Shown piece by piece: positions 53,041 to 64,000 of a stretch of 64,000 nt of DNA. The notes below the pieces were generated by a model that was not told the origin of the DNA, searched no databases, and was given only the letters and a program-made list of their open reading frames with translations. The stretch's first letter is position 1, and the number at the start of each line of letters is the position of its first letter. The position numbers and the translations under genes were made by a program. The DNA lies in NCBI GenBank assembly GCA_013368495.1, contig LUCH01000398.1:129872-193871 (forward strand), written 5' to 3'. Source of the DNA: Paragonimus heterotremus. Its lineage: Eukaryota; Platyhelminthes; Trematoda; Plagiorchiida; Troglotrematidae.

Positions 53041-54759
53041 GTAGAAAACATCACCGATTTGCTGGACAGGATTTTCCCGGCACAACAATACATTGCTGAC
53101 CCGTTTCTGTTCCATAAAGTTACTACTAGTTTGATCACAAAGGACACACCTCGACGTTTTCAACTCCCTTGGGGTACGATCAACCCGTCTATGGCTGCTA
53201 TTCCATTTTTATACGAATGTGATAGCATTGACTCCAAATCCCACACGGATCTCGAAACCCTGATAGTCCGATTAAGCATCCTTTCAAAAGTGGAATGACC
53301 ATAAGTGATTTGACAGTTGTAAACTTTTAATTGGTTCTGTTTTTACAGTAACCGTCAAGGTGCTCAGACAATTCAAGGATTTTTCGTTATGATCACTCAC
53401 TTGTTCTCTCACCTCACGCTACTCATCGCCACTGTCACTGTACAACAATCGAGGATAGGGAATCTATTAAGAGTGATAGATGTTCATGCTCTGTCACTGA
53501 TGGATGTGACTAAATTCTTCTTGTACACATCAGCACACCTACTCCTAAATCGCAAAGGTTTCTGACTGATTACTTATAATAATCTTAGGGTTCAATTTCA
53601 AATTTGTCAAGTTCCGCTCGAAACCTGGTCTACGGTCTTCGTTTGTTTAGTCCTCTTGAACCGTGGAACCTGTCGATAGTCCTATTTATTGTACAACAGA
53701 TCTGCGTTCCCTGTTCCTCGGACTGTAACTTCTGAGGCAATCTATTACGATATACTGAATCACCATTACGCTGATTGTCACTCACTCACCACTCTAACCT
53801 TTTATCTAATAATCAGCCCTTCTATAATCCTGACTGACGACTTGGGGTTTCATTCTATCCAGTCAAGTTTGCTGACCAGTTCATGTTCACCTGCTTGTCC
53901 CTAAGTCTCCGTGAACCTGTCCGGAATTTTCTGCCTCACGATATTCACCGTATATCACAGGCGGTTGGTAGCGAACTTAATTTCGTCTTAACTCAGTCAG
54001 ACAGTGCTCGATCACCAAATCCTAGGTTGCCTACGGTTGAGTTGGACTCTATTGTGTTGGCTTACTAGTGTATCATAATATGTACTATCACTGGCTATCT
54101 CCAACCACAACCCCTGTAAGTCCTCATCATCCCAAATGGTTCTTACGGCACTTAGATAAGCCAGTACAAGTGGGAAGTTTTATTCCTGCAGCAGAACGTT
54201 CAAAAGCAACTATTTACTCACAAACTTTGTTCAGAGTGGTCTTCTGTAAAATATACGTTGTCAGGTGTTATGTCCACTGCCCTACAGTCTTATAACCATT
54301 CGATTACGCATAAAGTATAGAGAGCACATCTCACGTCTCAAGTGTTGGTTTTTCATGATTCCATCATGTATTCTCTCATCTTGCTCTTACAGTGATGCTT
54401 TCAAAATCATTGGAAATAACTGCTTTCCAACCTTAATATCTGGTCTTAATCGAAACTGCATTGTGTTCGTCAAAGCCGACGTAATGTGTAACTCATATTG
54501 GTCATTTTCCACACACTTTTGTAGTATAGTGCCTAATATGCAGTGTAACGATCCTACAGTTTACCCAGTTCTTTCTATCTTTAATTTGTTAAAACCGTGT
54601 AAGAAGGCTTTAGTTGTGGGACACTTGGTTTCTGAACCACCTTCGTGGTATGAAAAAGTATTCCGTCCACGATTATTTATATTACCGGGGAAATACTGTG
54701 TGGATTGTTTTGATAAAGAGCAGTATGGATTGGCTCTCAACAACACTGTGGTCTTCTAA
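53041..54759 (+). other. Cluster of unrecognised same-strand reading frames
   Basis: Several moderately long frames lie on the plus strand. One at 53041-53298 starts right after a TTTTTAG (acceptor-like) and contains PRRFQLPWGTINPSMAAIPF. The frame of about 53846-54068 contains HDIHRISQAVGSELNFVL. The frame 54068-54295 contains PHHPKWFLRHLDKPVQVGSF. The 54265-54759 frame has 164 codons (about 0.2 expected by chance). Frames change between blocks, so if this is one gene it must be spliced or decayed. No domain is recognised, and there is no convincing donor/acceptor chain (CCCCTGTAAGT near 54.11 kb is a possible donor). It may be exons of an unknown gene, a decayed element, or chance. Confidence 0.2.
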
Positions 54760-57303
54760 GAGGTCCACATGTAAAACAGAATGCTCTATTTGTGGGCTGC
54801 ATGACAAGATCATTTGTGAACTTTTTGTAGGGTGCAAAAGTGATGGAAATTGGCAACTATTCTGTATGGTCGTGTAATTATACAGATTATTTACATTTGT
54901 CAATCATATGCCTGTCTTCTTTTCAGGGAATGCTACTGTTTTCCAGTTAAGCTATGTTCTTTATTGAACGCTGCCTCTGCCAGAAGATTCTCCTTATGAC
55001 GTTCAATCGCGAATTAGGTCAACACAATTTTTGACCGTTGCTGATTTGGTGACCCTTGCTACCCCCGAGTTGCACCACCCCTACTGCAATAACTGAATGT
55101 CTACTGGGTTGAATGAGCATGTTGAAAAAATTGTATAACTTGTCCTCTGTGCCGTTTTTTCCTCATTTATGATTAAGTACTTACATTGATGGGCACAAGC
55201 ATTCTTCTGTCTGAAGTCATTATTGAAAGATTGAAGAATCCTTGTTTATAACCAGTTTTCATTGCGATTATTTAACAATTGTGCTGCTTACTGTCAAGTT
55301 GATACCCCTGTGTTTGATAACTTACGGGTGATTGTTGTCTCATGTGACGTATTCTACCAAGTTATCTGGATCAATTCTTCCTGTCTAACCCTTGACGTTA
55401 CGGGAGAAGTTGAAACGCTTAAACGTTTATCCACTCTGTACACCTGATACATTCTCCCACGTAACCTGTGTTAACAAGATTTAGCCAGTTTCTTGAAGTA
55501 TTCCGAACCAAGTACTGACCTAAAGGAAACATTATTGACACTAACTTTTATGGTCGTCCTAGTCTAATTTGTTGTAATCCTACCGTTGCTATTTCGCAAC
55601 TCACAATTCCTTGTTTTATGAAGCTGGCTCGTTTTCAGCATACTCATTCTAACATTGCACACTTGAATCAGGACTCACATGTCTATGATTTTAGTTAATA
55701 ACGGTATTATCATAAATTCCATCATTTTTGACCACAACTCCACTTTTGAGCATTGTTACATGGAAATCATCATGTCTTAACTGTATTCAGTTTGTGTCAT
55801 TTTGTAACGACAATATTCTTGAGTGAGGTGAGGTAAGCAAATAAACACCCACTTAAGAAAGCAAATGGAAACGAGTAGGGTAAATATTTGTCCGCTTTGA
55901 AAATTTAAACCAAAGGAGAACCCAGTAAACCAAAGATATGCTAATCACACGAATGACCTTTATTATATATTGCCAAAAACCATCACCAAAAATCCCTATT
56001 CCGAGATTACCAGTATTTTCAAATTTCAGGTAACATTATTTCCGCTTCGAATTAGGTTTCGCGTTGTTTGGGTGATTTACCAAAGCTGGTGAAGTTCAAA
56101 CATAATTCTTATCAATGAAACATATCCTCATCATTTTCCTTGTTTAATTTGCATTTCATTTTCATTTTCAAATAAAGTACGGATTTTTATGGAGTCATGG
56201 GCACCATAGCATATCTACTTGTCAGCTGAACTTCTGTGATTTGTGGTACATGCTAAACTGCTTACCTGATGACGGAGTGACATGATTTATCACGTAAAAG
56301 TAGGTGGACTCTTCGCTAGTGCGTTTTGTCGAGCTGTATTTTCAAAAAAACCGGCTTATTTCGATTAGAGGTGCTCAAAACTAACCCGTGTTTTACTTCG
56401 AGTATTTGTCCACAATTGTTCATGTATGACAGAATCCTAGTTTAACCAAAAACCTTGTGAATTAAACAGAGTTTAAGCTCGGTGGTACAGATGTTTCCTT
56501 AGTGATAATAAACATCCGTCATCAACTTCATTTACGTGGACGAGTGTTTGGCATATTACTTCGTCCTCTATCCAAATGTATCTTTGTTAACTGACATAGG
56601 GTCCGCTTACACAAGTAGCACAATGGCCATATGGTATCAAGGGGAGTGAAATACCCCCACAGTGCTGCTTGCCTTCGTTGGGAAAACGGGTCCTCTCGGG
56701 TTCATGTCTAGTGATCTAGAACTTTTATAGTTAGACATGATAGATTACACGATACTGGGCCCTAATCTGTTGAGCCAATTTAGTTATTTTGAATAGGCCT
56801 ATCTTTTCATAATCTTCCACTATTCTGTATAAGCTGAGATATCCCATGGGTATTTCTGTACCATGTTATGTATTACATGTATACTGTGATGTAATTGTTT
56901 TAGCCCTGAGCAAGAAATCAGGTTATCAGCCGTAGCGAATTGAGGATTTGTGCGTTGTAAAAGATGACTAAAGTTAACGCTAGAATATCCTTTCGTAGAA
57001 CCACTTGTTCAATTGATAACACCTTGGTCGAGATTAATGTCACAAGTCAAATTGTACTGGGCCACAGCCATGCAATCCATAATAAGAAAAATTTACCAAG
57101 GTGTTTTTAAGTTGCAAATACAACGCCATTCTCACTTAATGCATTCATTTTCCGCGTAGGCTGGAATCGATGGAATTCAACTTCAATGTTCCTACGATCT
57201 AGTAAGCATTCACCACGACCTTGTGAATGGTAGGGGAATGTTTTATACAGGTATTCTGTCTCGCTGATCACCAGCAAGTTAATCGATGTCCGATTTACCA
57301 TAA
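54760..57303. other. Gene-free region
   Basis: No gene or named repeat. At 56641-56657 a GGGG/CCCC hairpin lies in a slightly GC-richer block, with a B-box-like CGGGTTCATGTCT ending near 56.71 kb. An A-box-like TAGCACAATGG lies at 56616-56626, but the spacing (about 83 bases) is too long for a tRNA head. It is left unassigned. Confidence 0.5.
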
Positions 57304-57331
57304 TCGGGGCTTTTGATCACTAGGCATTCTA

Positions 57332-57380
57332 CAGACTTGAACTCTCAGACGGTAAACTAATGTTATCCACTAGACCGCCA
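57332..57380 (-). repeat. tRNA-derived SINE head, minus strand
   Basis: Read on the minus strand, TGGCGGTCTAGTGGATAA (57380-57363) is a good pol III A box and D-arm. It is followed by CATTAGTTTACCGTCTGA and a B-box-like GAGTTCAAGTCTG (57344-57332). The boxes are about 8 bases closer than in a true tRNA, and there is no matching acceptor stem, so this is a SINE or tRNA pseudogene and not a working tRNA. A 19-base inverted repeat lies directly before the A box (57381-57399). Confidence 0.55.
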
Positions 57381-57399
57381 AGTCACAGTCACTGTGACT
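57381..57399. repeat. Perfect inverted repeat, 9-bp arms, 1-base spacer
   Basis: AGTCACAGT (57381-57389) and ACTGTGACT (57391-57399) are exact reverse complements around one C. It abuts the 5' side of the minus-strand SINE head, so it may be part of the SINE 5' end or its insertion flank. The arm length is unusual but not impossible by chance in 64 kb. Confidence 0.8.
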
Positions 57400-60300
57400 T
57401 CAAGAATGTGTTGGACTATATTAAATCGTTACACTTATGATTCCCAAGACTTTGTTTCCTTACGCAAAACCTCGATCACCCTTGTACGGACCTAGGGTTG
57501 GATACTTGCTAGCCCATAGGTCAACCAGAAAATGTTGATCGATTTCATCCCACAAGTAAAGGAAATGGTTTCGGAGAGGTTAATACCTCGTATAATTTCG
57601 TGCGATGTCAGTGACCGTGACTACCATTTTGAAAGTAGTTCTCAGACGGGCAGTTTTAACCCCTATTCTTCATAATGTTAATGTGAATTAACTTGATCAC
57701 ACCAGCTGTACACTTCTGTGATAGTGATCACTGGAAGTAACCAAGTTCAAAGTGCAACACCGCTGTAATTAGGACCGCATGTTATTTTGGTGACAATTAT
57801 GCCTTCAAAACAATTCGTTATGACGTTTTTTTTGGCTTAATTCGATCTAGTAACAAATCCATATGGGCGACGTCTGTCATAGGTGAGGTGGTAAAAAAGA
57901 CCAGATTAGGTACACAATACTTCACGACGTCTTTCAACATCCAAGTGGATTCTAATTCTACTATGTATTGTGCTCTAATTCGTAGCTCATGTGTGGCCGA
58001 TTTGAGCAGAGCGTGCAGCACCAGTCTCTTTTAAGTTACCCCTCATCAGTAGCGCGTACTCAAGCACTCCGAAGCTAGTATTTATGCGAAGAATGTTATG
58101 AACACAGATAATGGTGACCAAACAGTTGCAACCAAGGAGCCAGCCACAATCATCTCTGGTCACTGCATACATTATTTTAAGATTCAATGAACAGATATTG
58201 CAGTCAGCTCATCACAAATTGATGGTCACATCTAACCATCCGCAATCAAACGTTTAGTCTGTGTGGTCGTTGAACACAGTAACTTCATTCTGACTGCAAT
58301 TTTCGATTACACGTTTACTCAGCGAATTCGGCTCACCAGCAACAAGTCATCTAACTCCACTGTCAGACTGTAACTATGTTTACCTGGAGCAACCAGCCGT
58401 TGTTCTCAGCAGCGTGAATACACACTTTTTATCCAATAGCCTGGCTTGACCTGGAACACTAAATAGGATATTAGTTCCGTTGACATATATGATGAAGTGT
58501 CGGCCCCTAGGTGAACCAAAACATGGAGGTTTTGTTCAAAGATTTGAGTCACATATACAGTTAGTACTTCACTGACCACTTCTCAGACATTTTTCTTACC
58601 CCCACCGTGTGTCTTATCGTGCGGTGCAAGCAACGGAACGTCAGTGCAGGCAATCATGCTAATGTAAATTTCGTAAGCAAAAACCGTTTACTGTATCATG
58701 TCCCCTTCGCGCTACATGTACCTACAACGACACAAATTTGACCATGTGGATGTCGGAACAGACAAAACATCCATCTGGTTGTCGTTTACAGCACCATGAA
58801 TTTCCACATGCGACTGTTATCTGCTAACCACTCACAATCGTCAACAAGATATCGTAATGCCAACCGTTCCAACATAATTCTTGTAAAACTAAGGAAACTG
58901 GTCATGAAAATTAGATTTTATAAGCTACGGGCTACTGAAAGATTTTGCCAGTTTTCTCCACATTCTTCAATATGTCATCTGTTGAATTCGGCCAGATAGC
59001 ACAAACATATGGAGGATGAATATAGCCTTACATACCGAATATATGATCAGACTCGATCAGCCCAAAAATACTATCCATTTGTAAACAACTCTTTCCATCA
59101 TCAATTTATTGTCATGCGAATTCGGAAGACGATAGACTGGGTCACTGAGACTTGCGAGGAACCACTCTTTAGCAATGTAGTGAAGACTAGCTACAACCAG
59201 CAACACTTAGTCGGATAAATAAATCGGAATAAACAACTGTACAGTCAGCCAACTAATAGTGAGCTGTAGAAACGTCCCAAAGGTTGAAATGCTCAAACCC
59301 ACTCTGAGTACTTGTTTCATGTTAATACATTAAATGTGTTACTAAACTTAACGGCAAAGCGTTACGGAAAGGTAAAATGACTATCCACGAGCAACTTATT
59401 AGGATCAGTCTGGTTTGATTTCTTGGTTACATATTTGAATCCGAATTTATAGTCAACAGTTACTTGTGAAACAAGGTGTTGAAGTGAAGAACTAATTTGT
59501 GACAACTACTTTGCGGACGAAATATCAACAACTAGTTTGTCGTAAAGACCCAGAATACCGAATTCCAGCTGAAGATCAGTTTAGTTGTGAAAATAAAGAC
59601 GCACAGAAACTTCGAAGTGATTTTAAATGGGTTCATTTTTTCGCACTCTCTGACTTACCAACAACTACGCGGTAACATTAGCAATATTGATGATTGCCTC
59701 CTGCCTTTCTGAGTGTAGGTTTATACTTGTTTACTGACTGTGTTGAAATCTGAAAATTCTTTCGGTGTTCTTTCAACCTTGTGCTACATCACTTACATGA
59801 TCTAACATCTCAAACAAACCACGTTAGATTCACATGTTTCAGTGGTAAAATTCTTTTGGTGATCACCTTTGTTGATCAAGTTGTAATGGAAAGGCAAGCC
59901 TTGTTGTATCAGCATTTTTCGTTTACCACACAATATGTCGACAAGATGATTGAAAGCAGACAAGGCATATTTACCTCATTCGTTATAGTATGTGACCCTT
60001 AAGCTGTCAATGATGTTGAGAACAGTGTATTCAGCACTGATACATAGAAAAATACAAATAGTTCCGTCTGGAATATGCATGGAAGCAAGATATGATCCAA
60101 GTTGTTTGCGCAAACGGATAATCCTATCATGGCTACCGATTAGCTTTCACCATAAGCACGACAGTTTAGTGTGTGAGCCTTTAAATCGCAAGCATTTTAT
60201 TTCTGCACAATATATCAGTTTATATGTTGGCATAAGAATATCATCAGACTCCTTCAACCCAAACAGAAGTGAGCAAAGTTACTGAGCCCCAAGTCACAAC

Positions 60301-60838
60301 AGCAGGTTTACTTCCGTGTAAGAGGTTGGGTATTTGTTAACCATTACGTCACCCGGTAGTTCACCTTAACTTTGACGCTACGCTTACCTTGATATAATAA
60401 TGTGAATATCTCAGATAATGGTTTATACGTGCCAGATTGCGATTGCCAGCAAATTACCAGTAAACCAACAAGTCAATCAAAGTGGTCAATAGCAGAATTC
60501 CTGAGTATCATAGTTTTACTCAGATCAGTTGAGAATTGTAATTGACCATATAGCAAATCGATCGTCCCCAATTCCATCGAGTATATGTATTTGATGTCAT
60601 CTGCAGAATAACAACTTTCTTCAGCTGAGTTATATGGATATGCAAACGGGTCATTACTAACCTTTCTGGTTTTTGTGGATGAAGAAAATCTATGTAACAA
60701 TGTAAAACCTAAGACTACAAAACGCGTTTCCCTTTGGAACATTTATTTTCTGCTAGGTTATTTCGAGAAGAAGCGCAAGACGTCACTCTCCTTCTTGCTG
60801 TAGCCTAATGGTAAGGAACATTTCTAAATTGATCGTTA
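57400..60838. other. Gene-free region
   Basis: No gene is recognised. Frames of up to 97 codons (59992-60285, +) have no domain. The 10-bp palindrome AGTGATCACT occurs at 57723-57732 and recurs as the core of the longer palindrome at 60.85 kb. An A-box-like TAGCCTAATGGTAAGGAAC lies at 60801-60819 without a good B box. Confidence 0.5.
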
Positions 60839-60862
60839 TCTGAACAGTGATCACTGTTCAGA
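60839..60862. repeat. 24-bp perfect palindrome
   Basis: The left arm TCTGAACAGTGA (60839-60850) is followed directly by its exact reverse complement TCACTGTTCAGA (60851-60862). The match stops at the next base pair. A spacerless 12-bp arm has an expected count of about 0.004 in a random 64-kb sequence. It could be a protein-binding site, the tip of a decayed foldback element or a cruciform-prone site. No flanking gene links it to regulation. Confidence 0.9.
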
Positions 60863-62711
60863 GAGAACTTGTTAATGACTGTGTGATTGACTTTACACCA
60901 GCTATTCCCAAGTCGTCTCATGCGGAAGATTGCCCACAATCACTCCTGTGTAAACCTCGGGTTGTCCGATCACTTTGGCAACAGCAGCTCTGGTCATTCT
61001 GAGAGATAACCACTAGAGGAGAAACTTTCAGTCATGTTGAAGTCTCATATTTTGTCAAACTTGCAGTATTATGTCTTCGATAGAATGGCTGAAATAATTT
61101 ATCCATTCATGCCAAGCGAACGTGTAGACCACAGTTCATGATCTGATTATGATCAAAAGGTACTTTGCTGATGGGCTGTAAAAATGTTATAACCGATTTT
61201 CAATGCTTACTTCCGAACCACCTAATAGGAAAAGTATATTGAACTGCGGGGCAATGATCTCGCGTGAATTGTGTTCACTCTATACTGTCCATTGTTGTTA
61301 CGCGTCAAAACATTTTGGCACCGTCAGGTCTTAAACACTGAAGGTTTTCGAGTATTAATGAAGCCCTCATTGGGTTGTTTAGGCCTACACGGAAATATCG
61401 TAATGGTACCCTGAGTGAACCGTAGCACTGCAAAGACGACTTAACTAGTGTGTTTTACGTAAAATGTTCGGCGAATCATTACTCACCAGTTTTGTTTGGT
61501 TTTTCCTTTAGACAAATGCTTCTATTTGAAAATAAACACTTTCAGTCACTCTGTGTTGAAGCTAATGTCGACGAGGTATCCAAACTAGAAAATGGTACAA
61601 CAATATTCAGGTTGACTTAGATAGTCCAATTTACTGAAAGCTCGGTGAAGAAGTGCTCAACTTACCCAGCCCACAATTCACAATATATCGTATACCACAT
61701 TATTTGTTCAAACATAATCCATGTTGTTCACTTCTGTGTCAAGCTTGGATTGTGTAGCATACATTGTTCAAAATCATCCTGATGTGTGTTCACCACCTGT
61801 GTCTAACAAATCCAGATTACGGAGACTGACTTCCAATCCTTGACAAAAGCAAAAGAGGTCACGTCAAGCCGTCCCGTTGCACTTACTTGAACAGTACCAA
61901 TTTAATTTTAACTCAAGTCAAATTTGGCGGCCCGTACATCGATTCCGATAGCTCACGCAGATCAATGAACTATTGTGCATGCAGTGCAACAAACTAGCCA
62001 AGTTACACAATGGTGGACATGTGTTTTGTTTTATCGACGTTAATGTGGGATGGTAACAGCGATCAATAAAATAACAGACTTCAACAGAATTACATTTGTT
62101 TACCATGTTTGTCACAAATTTACTGTTATGTAACAGCAGTAAAAATGTTGTGCGAATCATTTTTATAGTTCTTCAACAAGCAAAATATCACACCAGCTTA
62201 AACAGAAGTCAAACAGATTGATGGTTTGATGAGATACCGAAACATTCTGGACGTTGGTTGAAGTGAAGTGCAATATAAAGTAAACAAGAAAACACTTTGT
62301 GCTGTCATAGAAACAAAGATGGAGCCCAAATCCAAAGATTGTTGAATAACCGTATGAAGAATTATAAAAACGTCAGATCATTGCTAAATTAACACGCATT
62401 GTTGGAACCACAAGACATGGATCAAAAGTATCGTTCGTCTATAACAACAGACTCAAAATGAGGTGGCCTTGTTAAAGTTTGCAAAATAGTAATGATGTTC
62501 ATTTTCCCACAGTTAATTAGATGCAGTTCTCAGAGGTATGAAGAAAAGTTCGTTTCATACCGTTTTCGGAATCTGATGAATTGAACGATTTATCAAATAT
62601 CTTTTAAAAACTGTCTACTTACATTATACATCGAAGTTTAAGATGTTTTTGTTTTCCAGAAAGTTTGGGTTTGTCTCCGACCTGAATATTTCAGTCTCGA
62701 ATGGTTACGAT
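60863..62711. other. 3' flank or 3'UTR of the minus-strand gene; no other feature
   Basis: If the TAG at 62712 ends the last coding exon, the 3'UTR lies here, read leftward. No AATAAA occurs on the minus strand between 62711 and 62100. The nearest variant found is ATTAAA at 61906-61901, about 800 bases downstream. A GTAAGT donor-like site (62622-62617, minus, preceded by AAT) would permit a 3'UTR intron. No other coding sequence is seen. Confidence 0.4.
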
Positions 62712-64000
62712 CTAGGCATCTAACGGATTTGGAGTAGATTCTTGTGGTGTTTTATCTAAATATTCTGAACTTGAAGGGAGGTCCAGTTGTTTCGTTGTAG
62801 TGATCGCTACATCTGGTTCCAAATGTTCCTTGTCCGGGCTACTTTTGTGATTGCTTCCATTCAGCGACGGTGAGTAATCACCATTTATGTGTAGTTTGGG
62901 TGATTCACTGTTATTCAACAAAGATGAATCATCATCATGGTATACGTGCTCCTCAGTCATCCGTAGGTCAGAGTCAGCGGTGTCGTCCGGGACAGAACAA
63001 GCAGCATGATCCAGCACATCATCCACCAGGCTGTGCGCAATGAGATCTGAAGTCGTTGGCGTCCACTGGTCAAAACCACTTGTTAAGTTGGCATCCGGAA
63101 CTGCTTTACTTTCAACCTCTGATGTGATGATAACACCCGTGGAAACTGTACCATCACTTGCGAAGGCATTACCTTGAGCAACAGAATGCACAGAAGAAAC
63201 ACTATCAAGTAGGCGTTCTTCATCTGTAGGCTTATCATTTGAAGAATACTGATAGCTGCCAACTAGTGGAGTCTCCGTGGTAAACTCATCAGGAAATGAA
63301 AGCATGTGTCTCGTGGAGGAATTCTGATCACCACATATATTGTCCTCAGCTTCGTCAGTTGTTTCAACTCGAGACTCACCGACATCAGGTAATCCCGCGG
63401 GAGAAGATTTATAACAAGTGTTGTCGGCCGTAACTGAGGGATTTGTCTCGACCACCGTGTCACTGACAACGGATGATATATTTTCTGGGCATGTAGCAGA
63501 AACAACTTGCAACGAACTGAGAGATTCTGCATAACCAATCGTTGGATGTCCGATAATGTTGGTAGCATCAGAAAGTCGCAGTTCATCGTCCCCCAACTCA
63601 ACAGCATCACTGGGGTTAGCGATTAAATCTGGCACAGTTTCACAAGTACTTCTCTCAGAATAACCCATGTCGGTGAAATCACCCGGGATTGGGTGTTCGC
63701 CTACCAGAGAACTTGCTTCTTTATGTTCCATGTAAAGACCGTACTGAGTAGTATCTGATAGAACATCATACGGAACATCGGCTGGGCGTTCCTCGCCGTG
63801 TTCGGTGGTCCACTCAGGTTGGGCCTCATGAGTAGGAGTCTCATGTTGGAGTTCAGATGGAACTTCCGCATCCTCCTCTCCAACTGCAACGTGTGGCGTT
63901 GCCTCAACATGCGAATCACTTACAGCGTGTACTGTGTCGTCATATTTGGTTGTCAATTCGGGTTGTGTATCTCCGGTAGAGATTTCGTGTTCCATTTGGC
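62712..64000 (-). CDS. C-terminal exon of an acidic Ser/Thr-rich protein (partial, runs off window)
   Basis: The minus-strand frame stays open from the window edge to TAG (62712-62714), at least 429 codons. This length is essentially impossible by chance at this composition. The ATG at 63995 need not be the start, because the frame continues upstream (a Gln codon precedes it). The product is rich in Asp, Glu, Ser and Thr, with few Lys/Arg, no hydrophobic segment, no signal peptide and no recognised domain, so it is probably intrinsically disordered. Counting from that Met, residues 3-16 (HE...QPELTT) and 51-64 (HE...QPEWTT) form an imperfect repeat with a 48-residue period; a third partial start (MEHKE) is at 89-93. 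The end reads PSSSEYLDKTPQESTPNPLD then Ala. It is likely the tail of a larger scaffold, cytoskeletal or secreted protein. I cannot name it. Upstream exons lie outside the window. Confidence 0.85.
   Translation of the reverse strand, partial: QMEHEISTGDTQPELTTKYDDTVHAVSDSHVEATPHVAVGEEDAEVPSELQHETPTHEAQPEWTTEHGEERPADVPYDVLSDTTQYGLYMEHKEASSLVGEHPIPGDFTDMGYSERSTCETVPDLIANPSDAVELGDDELRLSDATNIIGHPTIGYAESLSSLQVVSATCPENISSVVSDTVVETNPSVTADNTCYKSSPAGLPDVGESRVETTDEAEDNICGDQNSSTRHMLSFPDEFTTETPLVGSYQYSSNDKPTDEERLLDSVSSVHSVAQGNAFASDGTVSTGVIITSEVESKAVPDANLTSGFDQWTPTTSDLIAHSLVDDVLDHAACSVPDDTADSDLRMTEEHVYHDDDSSLLNNSESPKLHINGDYSPSLNGSNHKSSPDKEHLEPDVAITTTKQLDLPSSSEYLDKTPQESTPNPLDA

Noticed and set aside
56616..56712. 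A-box-like TAGCACAATGG and B-box-like CGGGTTCATGTCT
   Set aside because: The spacing of about 83 bases is too long for a tRNA head, and each box alone is common by chance. The GGGG/CCCC hairpin between them gives no family identity.
60801..60819. A-box-like TAGCCTAATGGTAAGGAAC as a further SINE head
   Set aside because: No acceptable B box at tRNA spacing; the palindrome at 60839-60862 occupies that position. Kept only as a note.
63263..63919. 115- and 72-codon minus-strand frames inside the terminal exon
   Set aside because: They are out-of-frame shadows of the 429-codon acidic frame.

Overview
The window looks like non-coding DNA from a repeat-bearing metazoan genome, most likely a digenean trematode (fluke). 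This is an inference from three things. Penelope-like retroelement (PLE) fragments carry a GIY-YIG endonuclease of the type common in flukes, two of them with hammerhead-ribozyme-like 3' tails. There are LINE and tRNA-derived SINE remnants. A single coding exon sits at the end of about 62 kb of gene-free sequence. Base composition is moderately AT-rich (about 40% GC by eye, not computed). Nothing looks prokaryotic: no gene clusters, no ribosome-binding sites and no long ORFs over most of the window.

Layout. 1-9.2 kb: nothing recognisable. 9.21-9.74 kb (+): decayed 3' end of a PLE (copy A) with a degenerate hammerhead motif. 15.12-15.67 kb (-): an open GIY-YIG endonuclease domain of a second, different PLE lineage. 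29.64-30.06 kb (+): PLE copy B, related to copy A, with the better hammerhead motif. 44.2 kb (+) and 57.35 kb (-): tRNA-derived SINE heads; a weaker candidate lies at 37.1 kb (+). 45.09-45.30 kb (+): last 68 codons of a non-LTR retrotransposon (LINE) ORF. 51.27-51.36 kb (-): a possible second non-LTR reverse-transcriptase scrap. 53.0-54.8 kb (+): an unrecognised cluster of moderately long same-strand reading frames. 60.84 kb: a 24-bp perfect palindrome.

The only convincing host gene is at the right edge, 62712-64000 (-). It is an open frame of at least 429 codons encoding an acidic, Ser/Thr-rich, probably disordered protein tail ending at a TAG stop. The frame runs off the window, so the protein's identity and its upstream exons are not visible.

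Most other ORFs of 60-124 codons match what chance gives at this composition. A rough estimate expects on the order of 100 in 64 kb over six frames, so they are not annotated. No CRISPR array, rRNA, intact tRNA, operon or prophage was seen. The best lead is the PLE 3' tail with hammerhead-like folds. That association is already known for Penelope-like elements, so its novelty here is limited.
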